Shown: one piece after another, positions 1-6,045 of the stretch
How the letters are laid out: the number at the start of each line of letters is the position of its first letter
Numbering within the stretch: position 1 is the stretch's first letter
IMG/VR virus record: IMGVR_UViG_3300028393_000213
Coordinates: 1 to 33,314 of that record
Reading direction: 5' to 3' (one strand)
Origin: a virus
Length of the DNA: 33,314 nt
Made by a program: the position numbers and the translations under genes
Notes under the pieces: model-generated
The model's input: the letters and a program-made list of their open reading frames with translations, nothing else
Told to the model about the DNA's origin: nothing
Database searches by the model: none

Positions 1-564
1 AACAAAACTCTCGATGAGGTCCCGGCAGATGACTATTGGTCCGTGCCGGGCGATGCGCGGAGGTTTGGTTCTCCGCCGCCACCACCGCCCCCATCTTTGC
101 GATGGCTTCCCGAAATTGTTCCTGGCCAGCGCGGTATCCCCTATCGAGATTTCCACAACATGGTTGCCGGCGTCACCTTCGCAAATGGCAATGGAACGCG
201 CCGCCAAACAATAATCCGCCGAGACGTTCACCGTGCCATGAAGCTCCGCCTCGCCCATGAGGCCAATAATCCGGGTGACAGCCAGGCCGTCGCTGTATTC
301 ACGCCAGGCGGAATGCAGATTGGCTATTTGAAACGCTTCCTAAACTGCGATGTCCTTGAATGGTTAGAAAAAGGGCTTCAGGTGGAGATAATAGCCGCGG
401 ATTTAAGGCCCTCGCCCGACGGAGAAATCTGGGGCGTTCTAATCCACGTTTACGTGTTCGACCCGCGTCCGCCTGCTCCACCTCCGGAACCCAAAAAACC
501 GAAGGTGCCCAAGCCTCGCTCCAAAAAGGCCCAACCGATCGCCCCACCAGATATCGCCGCCTGA
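1..564 (+). CDS. HIRAN-domain protein, 5' end outside window
   Basis: The reading frame is open to the left edge, so the start is probably outside; an internal GTG at 43 has no convincing ribosome site. The core, from about base 155 to 420, reads as a HIRAN domain: a VAGVTF strand, the conserved LRLAHEANNPGDSQAVAV block (the family has an R/N-P-x-D-x-x-A-V signature), then GYLKR. HIRAN domains bind DNA, classically 3' single-stranded ends, in HLTF-type helicases; free-standing versions occur in phages and bacteria. The last 40 residues are a low-complexity Pro/Lys tail, which could contact nucleic acid or a partner. No helicase or nuclease domain is visible in the part present. It sits upstream of the operator-like repeats, so it may belong to a separate early transcript. 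The domain call is fairly firm; the role in the phage (recombination or repair) is inference. Confidence 0.72.
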   Translation, partial: NKTLDEVPADDYWSVPGDARRFGSPPPPPPPSLRWLPEIVPGQRGIPYRDFHNMVAGVTFANGNGTRRQTIIRRDVHRAMKLRLAHEANNPGDSQAVAVFTPGGMQIGYLKRFLNCDVLEWLEKGLQVEIIAADLRPSPDGEIWGVLIHVYVFDPRPPAPPPEPKKPKVPKPRSKKAQPIAPPDIAA

Positions 565-601
565 GCCGATCGCCTGACGACCAAAATAGACGTGTCCGTA
601 A

Positions 602-653
602 ATGCGCATAATTGCGCTTGACGCTTTCCGGGATATGCGCAGTAATGCGCTTG
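602..653. promoter_or_regulatory. Pair of operator-like dyads before the early operon
   Basis: Two 19-base copies, 602-620 and 635-653, match at 16 of 19 positions. Each contains the dyad GCGCA-N4-TGCGC (604-617 and 637-650). The copies start 33 bases apart, close to three helical turns, so two dimers could sit on one DNA face. A TTGACG hexamer at 618-623 overlaps the end of the first copy and could be a -35 element, but no good -10 follows. The position, in the 108-base gap before a long gene run, fits repressor binding. The XRE protein at 1066-1452 is the only candidate regulator nearby; that pairing is inference. Confidence 0.6.
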
Positions 654-660
654 TAACTCC

Positions 661-666
661 CGGAGG
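661..666 (+). promoter_or_regulatory. Ribosome binding site of the first operon gene
   Basis: CGGAGG lies six bases upstream of the ATG at 673. It is one of the strongest Shine-Dalgarno matches in the early region and fits the entry point of a translationally coupled operon. Confidence 0.6.
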
Positions 667-672
667 GCCACC

Positions 673-843
673 ATGGACATCCCCGCCACAATCGCAGCCG
701 CCGCGGCCAAAATACGCGAGGCCGTCGCCCTAGTCGCAGCCATCCCCGTGCCCACTGACCCATCCGAGCAGCGAGCGCAGCGCGGGTTCATCCTCGATGG
801 CGAGTGGCTGATAGAGGCGTATCTCGACGCCTGGAGCGCGTGA
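673..843 (+). CDS. Small hypothetical protein, 56 aa
   Basis: This short frame starts at ATG 673 behind a strong CGGAGG site and ends one base before the next gene's ATG at 845. The N-terminal half is an Ala-rich amphipathic helix (MDIPATIAAAAAKIREAVAL); the second half holds polar and acidic residues around a GEWLIEAYLDAW stretch. No family is recognised. Its reality rests on the ribosome site, the near-zero spacing to the next gene and the fact that it fills the gap after the operator-like repeats. As the first gene of the operon it could encode an early-expressed inhibitor or regulator, but nothing in the sequence shows a function. Confidence 0.6.
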   Translation: MDIPATIAAAAAKIREAVALVAAIPVPTDPSEQRAQRGFILDGEWLIEAYLDAWSA

Positions 844-844
844 C

Positions 845-1069
845 ATGACGATCGTGTACACCGCGACGCTCCCCACCGGCTGGAAAAAAGAGGTCGATGC
901 GACCGTCAACGGCCATGCCGGGACCCGGCCGATGGTCACCGTCACATTCAGCGCCAATCTTGGCCGGCAAGTGAACACGCAAATCCTCACGCCAGCCGAG
1001 ACCGCTGATCTCGCCGTGATGTTCACCGCCGCCGCCGCATCGCTTGTTGTTGAGGAAATCATCTCATGA
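845..1069 (+). CDS. Small hypothetical phage protein, 74 aa
   Basis: The protein begins MTIVYTATLPTGWKKEVDATV and looks mainly beta, with alternating hydrophobic and polar residues in its first 50 residues and an Ala-rich helix near the end. No signal peptide, cysteine pair or catalytic motif is seen. It starts one base after the preceding stop and its own stop overlaps the next gene's ATG as ATGA (1066-1069), so it is translationally coupled to the XRE regulator that follows. I do not recognise the family. Its coding status is well supported by these overlaps. Confidence 0.65.
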   Translation: MTIVYTATLPTGWKKEVDATVNGHAGTRPMVTVTFSANLGRQVNTQILTPAETADLAVMFTAAAASLVVEEIIS

Positions 1070-1452
1070 ACATCGGCACAGCAGTCCGCGCCGCACGGGC
1101 TACCCTCGGCATGCGCTCCACCGACGCAGCAGGGCGGATCGGGATCAGCCAGACCTGCCTGACGCGGATCGAAATCGGCCACCAGGCGCCGAGCCCTCAT
1201 GTGGCACACCAGATCGCCCGTGGCCTCAAGACGACAGTCCTCTCGCTCAAACTGCGCGCCACCGCTGAGCACCTCGCCGCCGACTGCCTGGCAGGTGAAT
1301 ACGCAGCCCTCGATGACGACGCCTCGGCCGGCCTCTTCGAGTTGTCGATGACGCTCGCCGAGCTGGCGGACGACGCAGCGGACCTCGACGAGCGGGCCCG
1401 TCCTCCTACCCACCGCGAGCGCGCCAGGCGCTTGTTTGGCGCAGCGCGGTGA
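1066..1452 (+). CDS. XRE-type helix-turn-helix regulator
   Basis: Residues 1-60 form a Cro/CI-like five-helix domain: GTAVRAARATLGMRSTDAA, then the turn and recognition helix around GISQTCLTRIEIGHQAPS. This is the usual XRE pattern, with Q/T residues at DNA-contacting positions. The C-terminal half is acidic and helical and may dimerise; there is no S24 peptidase (LexA/CI-type) domain, so it is not a RecA-cleavable repressor. At 128 aa it is longer than Cro and shorter than CI. It lies in an early operon with operator-like dyads upstream at 602-653, so autoregulation is a reasonable inference. It overlaps both neighbours (ATGA at 1066, GTGA at 1449). The family is firm; repressor or activator cannot be decided. 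Confidence 0.82.
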   Translation: MNIGTAVRAARATLGMRSTDAAGRIGISQTCLTRIEIGHQAPSPHVAHQIARGLKTTVLSLKLRATAEHLAADCLAGEYAALDDDASAGLFELSMTLAELADDAADLDERARPPTHRERARRLFGAAR

Positions 1453-1607
1453 CGCTCACGGTCTGCATGATCCCCGTCGCCGGCCGGTTCGCGGTCCAGG
1501 TCTCCGGCGACGGCTGGACGGCTGCCAGCCACATCACGTCACCGGACGGCGCAGTGGCCTGGGCGCGCGTGCAGATCGCCAGCCGCTCATCGAAGGACCA
1601 GATATGA
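1449..1607 (+). CDS. Small hypothetical protein, 52 aa, GTG start
   Basis: This short frame begins at GTG 1449, overlapping the XRE stop as GTGA, and its stop overlaps the exonuclease ATG as ATGA (1604-1607). The residues are a compact beta-looking module with spaced aromatics and glycines: VTLTVCMIPVAGRFAVQV, then GDGWTAASHITSPDG and AWARVQIAS. It resembles the small unnamed proteins that often precede phage recombination genes, but I cannot place it in a family. Overlaps on both sides and the exact filling of the space between two clear genes support it as real. Confidence 0.6.
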   Translation: MTLTVCMIPVAGRFAVQVSGDGWTAASHITSPDGAVAWARVQIASRSSKDQI

Positions 1608-2275
1608 AAATATACTCCACGCTGATCCAGGGCACCGACGAGTGGCTCGACGCGCGCTGCGGCCTGATCACTGCCAGCGAGATGAAGCTCATCGTCACGC
1701 CGACGTTCAAGCCGGCGAGCAATGACCGCGAGCGCGCTCACCTTTACGAACTCCTGGCCCAGCGGATCACCCGCTACGTCGAGCCGCGTTACGTCAACAG
1801 CGACATGCTCCGCGGTCACACAGACGAGATCGAGGCCCGCGCGCTGTATGCCCGGAATTACAATGAGGTCCAGGAGGTCGGGTTCATCACCAACGACGTC
1901 TGGGGATTCACGCTGGGATACAGCCCGGACGGCCTGGTGGGCGATGACGGCCTGATCGAAATCAAGTCACGCGCGCAGAAATTCCAGACTGAAACGATCA
2001 TCAGCGGAGAGATGCCCGCCGATTACTTGCTGCAGGTGCAGACAGGGATGCTGGTGAGCGGGCGCAGGTGGTGCGACTTCATCAGTTACTGCGGCGGCAT
2101 GCCCATGATGACGATCCGCGTCTATCCCGATCCCGTCATCCGCGCGGCGATCCTGAATGCTGCGGAGGCGTTCGAGGAGCGGCTGATCGAGCGGCTCCGG
2201 CAATACGAGGCCGCGATCGACGGACCGGGCCTGATCCCAACCGAACGTCTGGTTGAACTGGAGATGCACGCATGA
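1604..2275 (+). CDS. YqaJ-type phage recombination exonuclease
   Basis: This is a lambda-exonuclease-like PD-(D/E)XK nuclease (YqaJ viral recombinase family) that resects linear double-stranded DNA 5' to 3' in phage recombination. The family opening GTDEWLDARCGLITAS is near the N-terminus; the metal site is Asp109 (in SPDGLV) with Glu119-Ile-Lys121, and the glutamine motif YLLQVQTGM follows at residues 141-148. The 223-aa length fits the family. ATG 1604 is chosen because AAGGA lies 6 bases upstream and the ATG overlaps the previous stop; a longer frame upstream has no family similarity. The following gene overlaps by ATGA and may be a working partner, as exonucleases of this kind act with an annealing or binding protein. 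Confidence 0.9.
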   Translation: MKIYSTLIQGTDEWLDARCGLITASEMKLIVTPTFKPASNDRERAHLYELLAQRITRYVEPRYVNSDMLRGHTDEIEARALYARNYNEVQEVGFITNDVWGFTLGYSPDGLVGDDGLIEIKSRAQKFQTETIISGEMPADYLLQVQTGMLVSGRRWCDFISYCGGMPMMTIRVYPDPVIRAAILNAAEAFEERLIERLRQYEAAIDGPGLIPTERLVELEMHA

Positions 2276-2880
2276 GCGACATGAGCGACACCATCATCCC
2301 GAAATCTGACCAATTGAACGCAGACAGCCTGCTCGCCGGGCCGCTGACGATCCGGATCACCGGCGTGTCGATCGTGCTGAGTGAACAGCCCGCCACGATC
2401 AATTATGACGGCGACGGCGGTCGGCCATTCCGCCCTGGCCTGTCGATGCGCCGCGTGCTCGTCACTCTGTGGGGCCCGGACGCGAAGCTCTATGTCGGCC
2501 GGTCGCTCACCCTCTACACAGATCCATCTGTCGTTTTTGGTGGCATGGCCGTGGGCGGCATCAGGATCAGCCACGCCTCGCACATCGCCGAGCCGGTCAC
2601 GATGATGCTGACCTCCACGAAGGGGAAACGGAAGCCTTTCACGGTTCGCCCGCTCGTCGTCGACGACGCCGCGACCTCATGGGCTGATGCGACCGTGGCG
2701 TCGATTGCCGCCGCTGTCGATCACGCTGCGCTGGAGGAGATCACCAAACAGCCCTCCGTGGTGAAACGACGCGCGCAGCTCGCCGAGCGCCGGCCGGAAC
2801 TGGCTGAGCGGGTGTCCGATGCGATCGCGAGTGCGCTGGCGGTGTTCGATCGGGCTGAAGCTGGGGAAATGGAGGCATGA
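2272..2880 (+). CDS. Conserved phage protein next to exonuclease, 202 aa
   Basis: Function is not established. From memory, proteins with the core seen here (SMRRVLVTLWGPDAKLYVGR, then SLTLYTDPSV, GGMAVGGIRISH and TKGKRKPF) are widespread in phages of Proteobacteria, often beside a YqaJ nuclease, and are usually left as hypothetical. Residues 25-125 look mainly beta and could form an OB-like or annealing fold; the last 70 residues are helical, charged and Ala-rich, a plausible oligomerisation or protein-contact tail. The ATG overlaps the nuclease stop (2272-2275), so the two are made together. A role as single-strand binding or annealing partner is an inference from context only; I see no RecT, Erf or Red-beta motif. 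Confidence 0.7.
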   Translation: MSDMSDTIIPKSDQLNADSLLAGPLTIRITGVSIVLSEQPATINYDGDGGRPFRPGLSMRRVLVTLWGPDAKLYVGRSLTLYTDPSVVFGGMAVGGIRISHASHIAEPVTMMLTSTKGKRKPFTVRPLVVDDAATSWADATVASIAAAVDHAALEEITKQPSVVKRRAQLAERRPELAERVSDAIASALAVFDRAEAGEMEA

Positions 2881-3377
2881 CCTGGTCCCCCGTCGTCCTG
2901 AGTGCGTCGATCAATCATAACAGCAAGCCCGCCGTGCGCGTCGGTTGCATCCGCGCCGGCGGTAGGTTCCAGCAAGCGATGATGGTGACAATCGATTGTT
3001 CTGTGATCGACACCCCTCCGGAATGGCTTAAAATCGGGCAGCGTGTCGATGTGCTGCTGGGTCATGGCGAGCACGCGGGTTGGATACGCCTCGTCCCTGG
3101 AAATCAAGTCGCGATATCCACGCCCGGCGGCAAGAACGCCAGATCCAGTTTGCTTCTGCTGCGCCTGCCCGGTTTTCCGGGTTTGCCTCCCGCAGCCTGT
3201 AAAACCACAGAGGCCGAATTCGACCGTTCCGACGGCTGGCTGGAGATCAAGCTCCCAGGCTGGTTTGCCGCCAAAGCTCCGGTTGTCGCGGCCCCGGCAG
3301 CCGCGCCGGTCACGCGGTCAAACGGTCTTGCGCTGGCGAGACAGTCTCATACGTTTCCGAAGGGGGCGGTAGCATGA
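2877..3377 (+). CDS. Hypothetical phage protein, 166 aa
   Basis: No family is recognised. The first 85 residues look beta-rich (VVLSASINHNSKPAVRV, MMVTIDCSVI, QRVDVLLGHGEHAGWIRLV) and could be a small barrel; the middle carries a Pro/Leu-rich loop and an acidic strand ending WLEIKLPGWF; the end is an Ala/Pro-rich disordered tail. There is no signal peptide or membrane segment. It overlaps both neighbours by ATGA (2877-2880 and 3374-3377). Position straight after the recombination pair hints at DNA metabolism, but nothing in the sequence proves this. Confidence 0.65.
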   Translation: MTWSPVVLSASINHNSKPAVRVGCIRAGGRFQQAMMVTIDCSVIDTPPEWLKIGQRVDVLLGHGEHAGWIRLVPGNQVAISTPGGKNARSSLLLLRLPGFPGLPPAACKTTEAEFDRSDGWLEIKLPGWFAAKAPVVAAPAAAPVTRSNGLALARQSHTFPKGAVA

Positions 3378-3802
3378 GCCGTTACGACGTATCGCAAGAC
3401 ATGCGCGTGGTGTGGTTCTTGCTTGCGCCGGAGCGCGAAATGCTCGCCGCTGAAATGGTGGCGCGCAACCTGAATGCGCGGGCCGAGCATCCGATAGAAG
3501 GCTATGTCGGGTGGATGTCGTCGCTTGATTGGGAGCCCGACGAGCCCGACGACATTCCTCCCGACGACGTGGGCCGAATCATCACGGTTCACGCCACGAT
3601 CCCCAACCCTGAGTTTTTCGCTATCGCGGCGGCGCTCGGGGATGAGGGGATGATGGACGTGTCTCTCAATGGATCGGCGTTCAGTGCAGAAATACGAACC
3701 GGGATACCGCCTCAGATGGTGATCTACACCGATCGCCTTGAAAGCGCGCTGGGGTCCAGGATCGCAAAAGCGGTCAAGATTTTGGAGGGTGAAACGCCAT
3801 GA
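3374..3802 (+). CDS. Hypothetical phage protein, 142 aa
   Basis: No family is recognised. The protein begins with a helix-strand unit (MRVVWFLLAPEREMLAAEMVARNL), continues into a strongly acidic, proline-rich segment (about residues 53-68, with repeated EPDEPDD), and ends in a mixed alpha/beta half rich in hydrophobic residues. It is predicted soluble and acidic. The acidic stretch is the kind seen in DNA-mimic or binding proteins, but such stretches are common and this alone is not evidence of function. Start and stop overlap the neighbours by ATGA at 3374 and 3799. Confidence 0.62.
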   Translation: MSRYDVSQDMRVVWFLLAPEREMLAAEMVARNLNARAEHPIEGYVGWMSSLDWEPDEPDDIPPDDVGRIITVHATIPNPEFFAIAAALGDEGMMDVSLNGSAFSAEIRTGIPPQMVIYTDRLESALGSRIAKAVKILEGETP

Positions 3803-4302
3803 CCGACATTATCAAAGACGCGGTGCTGGCGGAGGATGCGCCCGGAATGTTTCAGATCAAACAGCGCTTTACCGGCGACGTGTTATTCGAGTGCAAACTG
3901 CCCGTCGAAGTTGAAACACAATCGTATGGATTGAAGCTTGGTTTTGCGGTCAATGCTGCGGTGAAAGCCGGCATCGATCTGACCCATGCCAATCTGGTCG
4001 GTGCCGTTCTGGCCGGTGCCAATCTGGCCTATGCCGATCTGGCCGGTGCCTATCTGGCCTATGCCGTTCTGGCCGGTGCCAATCTGGTCGATGCCGGGCA
4101 ACGCAGCGACGGTTACAGGTTCGTTGGCTGGGTCAAAGGCGGCGTTCTGCAAATTCGCGCTGGGTGCCGCAACTTGTCGATTACTGAAGCCCGCGAACAT
4201 TGGGCCAAGACTCGCGGCGGAACACAACTCGGTGACGAAACAATGGTCATCCTCGACCACATTGAGCAAGTGGCAAAAATTCGGGGGTTGTTGAAGGTAT
4301 GA
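3799..4302 (+). CDS. Pentapeptide-repeat protein, 167 aa
   Basis: Residues 59-98 are about eight consecutive pentapeptides of the A(N/D/V/Y)Lxx type (for example [20 protein letters not shown]), which would wind into two turns of a right-handed square beta-helix. Larger members of this fold include the DNA-mimicking gyrase inhibitors; two turns are too few to claim that role. The repeat is preceded by a 58-residue N-terminal domain beginning MTDIIKDAV and followed by a 67-residue C-terminal domain ([11 protein letters not shown], then a conserved-looking [14 protein letters not shown]), a tail often fused to short pentapeptide runs in phage proteins. Its start is nearly identical to that of the next gene. 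Bases 3978-4095 show 15-base periodicity, so copy number may vary. Confidence 0.78.
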   Translation: MTDIIKDAVLAEDAPGMFQIKQRFTGDVLFECKLPVEVETQSYGLKLGFAVNAAVKAGIDLTHANLVGAVLAGANLAYADLAGAYLAYAVLAGANLVDAGQRSDGYRFVGWVKGGVLQIRAGCRNLSITEAREHWAKTRGGTQLGDETMVILDHIEQVAKIRGLLKV

Positions 4303-4601
4303 CCGACATTATCCAAGACGCGGTGCGAGCGGGGTGCGCGTTTTCGCAATTCGGTGGGTGCCAGTATCCCGACAGGTGCGGTTGTCACAACCGGGCATGG
4401 GCGGAAAGAGCCGCCCGCCACGCGGCTGAGGCGATGCGTGAGGAAGCGGCGCAGAGTGTGGATTGCGGATGCGAGTGCCGTCCGATGGTGCTGATGGATT
4501 TGGCGACTAGTTACACTGCAAGTTGTTCATCATCCAACATTTGCGGCGCCATCGAAGCGGCACAAATCCGCGCCATCCCCATCGAAGGAGAGACGACATG
4601 A
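4299..4601 (+). CDS. Cys-rich small hypothetical protein, 100 aa
   Basis: The protein begins [13 protein letters not shown], matching the start of the preceding pentapeptide-repeat protein at protein and DNA level. It then has many cysteines (CQYPDRCGCH near residues 21-30 and CGCECRP near 56-62), plus further ones at about 76 and 82. The spacing could form a small zinc-binding knuckle, but no named zinc finger fits. An Ala/Glu-rich helix lies between the clusters. The ATG overlaps the previous stop (4299-4302) and its own stop overlaps the next ATG at 4598. Metal binding is an inference from cysteine spacing; the family is unknown. Confidence 0.62.
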   Translation: MTDIIQDAVRAGCAFSQFGGCQYPDRCGCHNRAWAERAARHAAEAMREEAAQSVDCGCECRPMVLMDLATSYTASCSSSNICGAIEAAQIRAIPIEGETT

Positions 4602-4777
4602 AACTGACCGATGATCCGCAGGTGGTGTTGATCGAAAAAATTCTTGCTCGCATCGACGACCGCGTTGCCGAGGCGGTGGCAAGGGAGCGGGAGGAAATAG
4701 CCGCGATGCTTGATGCGAACGACAACCCGCTTGGCAAGTTGCTCGCCGCCGCCGTCCGGGCGAGGAGCAAGACATGA
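4598..4777 (+). CDS. Small helical hypothetical protein, 59 aa
   Basis: The start at ATG 4598 is chosen over a further upstream start in the same frame because GGAG at 4588-4591 lies at good spacing and the ATG overlaps the previous stop. The protein is almost wholly helical and highly charged (EKILARIDDRVAEAVAREREE), with heptad-like spacing of Ile, Val and Ala that suggests a short coiled coil. No family is recognised. The stop overlaps the next ATG (4774-4777). Confidence 0.62.
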   Translation: MKLTDDPQVVLIEKILARIDDRVAEAVAREREEIAAMLDANDNPLGKLLAAAVRARSKT

Positions 4778-5124
4778 TCACGGATCAAATGGTTGAGGCG
4801 GCGTTGCAAGCGTATTGCGGCCAGGATCACCAATTGAATTTTGGTGTGCTGGGGGACCATCTTAAAGCCATGCGCGCCGCCCTTGAAGCCGCCGAGGCCG
4901 CAGCGTGGCAGCCAATTGGCGACGCACCTTGCGACGGAACAACAGTGCTGGTTTACGCGCCGCCACCCGATCCAGAAAAGTGGCACGAGTCAGTATGGGA
5001 TCTGCCCGCCATCATCTGCACAGCGGCATACCACGAGGACGCGGGTTTTTGCATTGACACCATCCGTGAGCCCACCCACTGGCGCCCCCTGCCCGCAGCA
5101 CAGAAGGAGACCAACAATGTCTAA
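4774..5124 (+). CDS. DUF551-like phage protein, 116 aa
   Basis: After an N-terminal helical segment of about 45 residues, the protein has the two features that define DUF551-like phage proteins: WQPIGDAPCDGTTVLVY in the middle and a closing THWRPLP. Proteins of this type are common in early regions of phages and prophages; their function is unknown. The domain probably is a small beta sheet with conserved Trp residues at both ends. The N-terminal extension (MITDQMVEAALQAY) is also frequent in phage early proteins. Start and stop overlap the neighbours (4774-4777 and 5117-5124). Confidence 0.75.
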   Translation: MITDQMVEAALQAYCGQDHQLNFGVLGDHLKAMRAALEAAEAAAWQPIGDAPCDGTTVLVYAPPPDPEKWHESVWDLPAIICTAAYHEDAGFCIDTIREPTHWRPLPAAQKETNNV

Positions 5125-5407
5125 CATCACTTTGAACGGCATCGAATACACCCCCGTCGTCAAAACCGAGGGTAACCGCGCCGTGATCGTTGTTGATCGC
5201 GGGTGGATTTTTGCCGGGGACGTGACTCGGAAAGATGGCCGCATCTTTCTTACAAACGCAGTCTGGTTGTTCAGATGGGAGAAAGTCGGCTTTTCCGGCG
5301 TGATTGCAGAGCCGAAAAACGCGGATATCCGCAGGATTGCCGACTTGGATATACCGGCGGGAGCAGAAGTTTTCTGTGTGCCGGTTCCGTCTGGGTGGGG
5401 TTTGTGA
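5117..5407 (+). CDS. Hypothetical phage protein, 96 aa
   Basis: ATG 5117 is preceded by AGAAGGA at a good distance, and the frame overlaps the previous stop by 8 bases. The protein looks beta-rich with alternating charged and hydrophobic residues (NGIEYTPVVKTEGN, AVIVVDRGWIFAGDVT) and ends in VPVPSGWGL. No cysteine cluster, membrane segment or catalytic motif is visible. From memory, short proteins with an RGWIFAGDV-like motif occur beside repeat-rich proteins like the next gene in other prophages, but I am not sure of this and assign no function. Confidence 0.65.
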   Translation: MSNITLNGIEYTPVVKTEGNRAVIVVDRGWIFAGDVTRKDGRIFLTNAVWLFRWEKVGFSGVIAEPKNADIRRIADLDIPAGAEVFCVPVPSGWGL

Positions 5408-5703
5408 TGGATACTGCCATCGTTCCGGTAGGCTACGGCTACGGCGACGGCTACGGCTACGGCGACGGCGACGGCTACGGCAACGGCTACGGCGACGGCG
5501 ACGGCGACGGCTACGGCGACGGCTACGGCGACGGCTACGGCAGCGGCTACGGCAACGGCTACGGCTACGGCAGCGGCTACGGCGACGGCGACGGCTACGG
5601 CAGCGGCTACGGCGACGGCAAAGGCTACGGCTCCATAAACACTAAACTACGCATCATTGCGGCAACCGATCTCGCACCGCTGAACCAGGAGATTGCGTCA
5701 TGA
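5407..5703 (+). CDS. Gly-X (Tyr/Asp/Ser/Asn) repeat protein, 98 aa
   Basis: After a short leader (MDTAIVPV) the protein is 34 consecutive Gly-X dipeptides, X being Tyr (about half), Asp, Ser, Asn and one Lys, followed by a 22-residue normal tail (INTKLRIIAATDLAPLNQ). Such a segment would be disordered and sticky and resembles Gly/Tyr-rich low-complexity domains; a role in condensation or binding is only a guess. The DNA is a degenerate hexanucleotide repeat at 5431-5634. ATG 5407 shares one base with the previous stop; the stop overlaps the next ATG at 5700. Two other frames are also open across the repeat because it has no stop triplets, so the frame choice rests on the overlaps and the normal-looking tail. 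Confidence 0.6.
   Translation: MDTAIVPVGYGYGDGYGYGDGDGYGNGYGDGDGDGYGDGYGDGYGSGYGNGYGYGSGYGDGDGYGSGYGDGKGYGSINTKLRIIAATDLAPLNQEIAS
5431..5634. repeat. Degenerate hexanucleotide tandem repeat, 34 units
   Basis: Thirty-four 6-base units each start with GGC followed by TAC, GAC, AAC, AGC or rarely another triplet. Most units differ by one base. The array stays in frame throughout and contains no stop codon. Length change by strand slippage in steps of two residues is expected. Confidence 0.9.
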
Positions 5704-5951
5704 GCACGACAAAAATAATCGATGCCCCACCGGCGCTCTGGCGACTTGAGCGCGTGCTTGAGATGACCGGCCTCGGTCGATCGACGATATATCGGCGAAT
5801 CGGGACACGAGAGTTCCCTGCGCCGCGCGATCTTGGCGGAGGGCCGGTAGCCTGGAGGTCGGATGAAATTATCGCTTGGATCGAATCGCGGCCAGTGGCG
5901 GCGGGACACAAGGTGGGACACATTATCAATTACTCTACTTTAATTAAGTGA
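5700..5951 (+). CDS. AlpA-family regulator / excisionase-like protein
   Basis: This 83-aa protein is a winged helix-turn-helix of the AlpA/MerR-like group: LERVLEMTGLGRSTIYRRIG forms the first helices and recognition helix, FPAPRDLGGGPVAWRSDEI is the wing with the typical Trp-Arg-x-x-Glu/Asp, and IIAWIESRP is the closing helix. AlpA-like proteins act as excisionases or as activators of the adjacent integrase gene. The integrase starts about 200 bases downstream on the same strand, in line with that role. A pair of GGGACA repeats 12 bases apart lies inside the 3' part of the gene (5903-5920) and recurs just before the integrase. It ends the chain of overlapping early genes. Confidence 0.85.
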   Translation: MSTTKIIDAPPALWRLERVLEMTGLGRSTIYRRIGTREFPAPRDLGGGPVAWRSDEIIAWIESRPVAAGHKVGHIINYSTLIK

Positions 5952-6011
5952 TTTCAATAAGTTATAGAGTATATTCGGTTCCTACTTCGGGAGCCATTGA
6001 CCCCGCCTACA

Positions 6012-6045
6012 TGATCCCGCGACGTGTCAAAACGTCGCGGGATCA
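6012..6045. terminator. 14-bp perfect hairpin, possible terminator or protein site
   Basis: Arms 6012-6025 (TGATCCCGCGACGT) and 6032-6045 are perfect complements around the six-base loop GTCAAA. The following bases (ATCGTTTAAG) hold only three consecutive T, so intrinsic termination of the early operon would be weak. Because the arms are long and exact, a protein-binding or recombination role is equally possible. Confidence 0.5.

Noticed and set aside
1436-1603. Upstream extension of the exonuclease reading frame
   Set aside because: The extension has no similarity to the family and covers the small overlapping gene at 1449-1607; the family start and AAGGA site support ATG 1604.
5431-5634. 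Possible CRISPR array
   Set aside because: Units are 6 bases, contiguous and coding; there are no spacers or longer repeats.
5304-5645. Arg/Leu-rich frame across the hexanucleotide repeat
   Set aside because: It is the +1 shadow of the Gly-X gene; the array has no stops in several frames. The Gly-X frame is preferred for its start/stop overlaps and normal tail.
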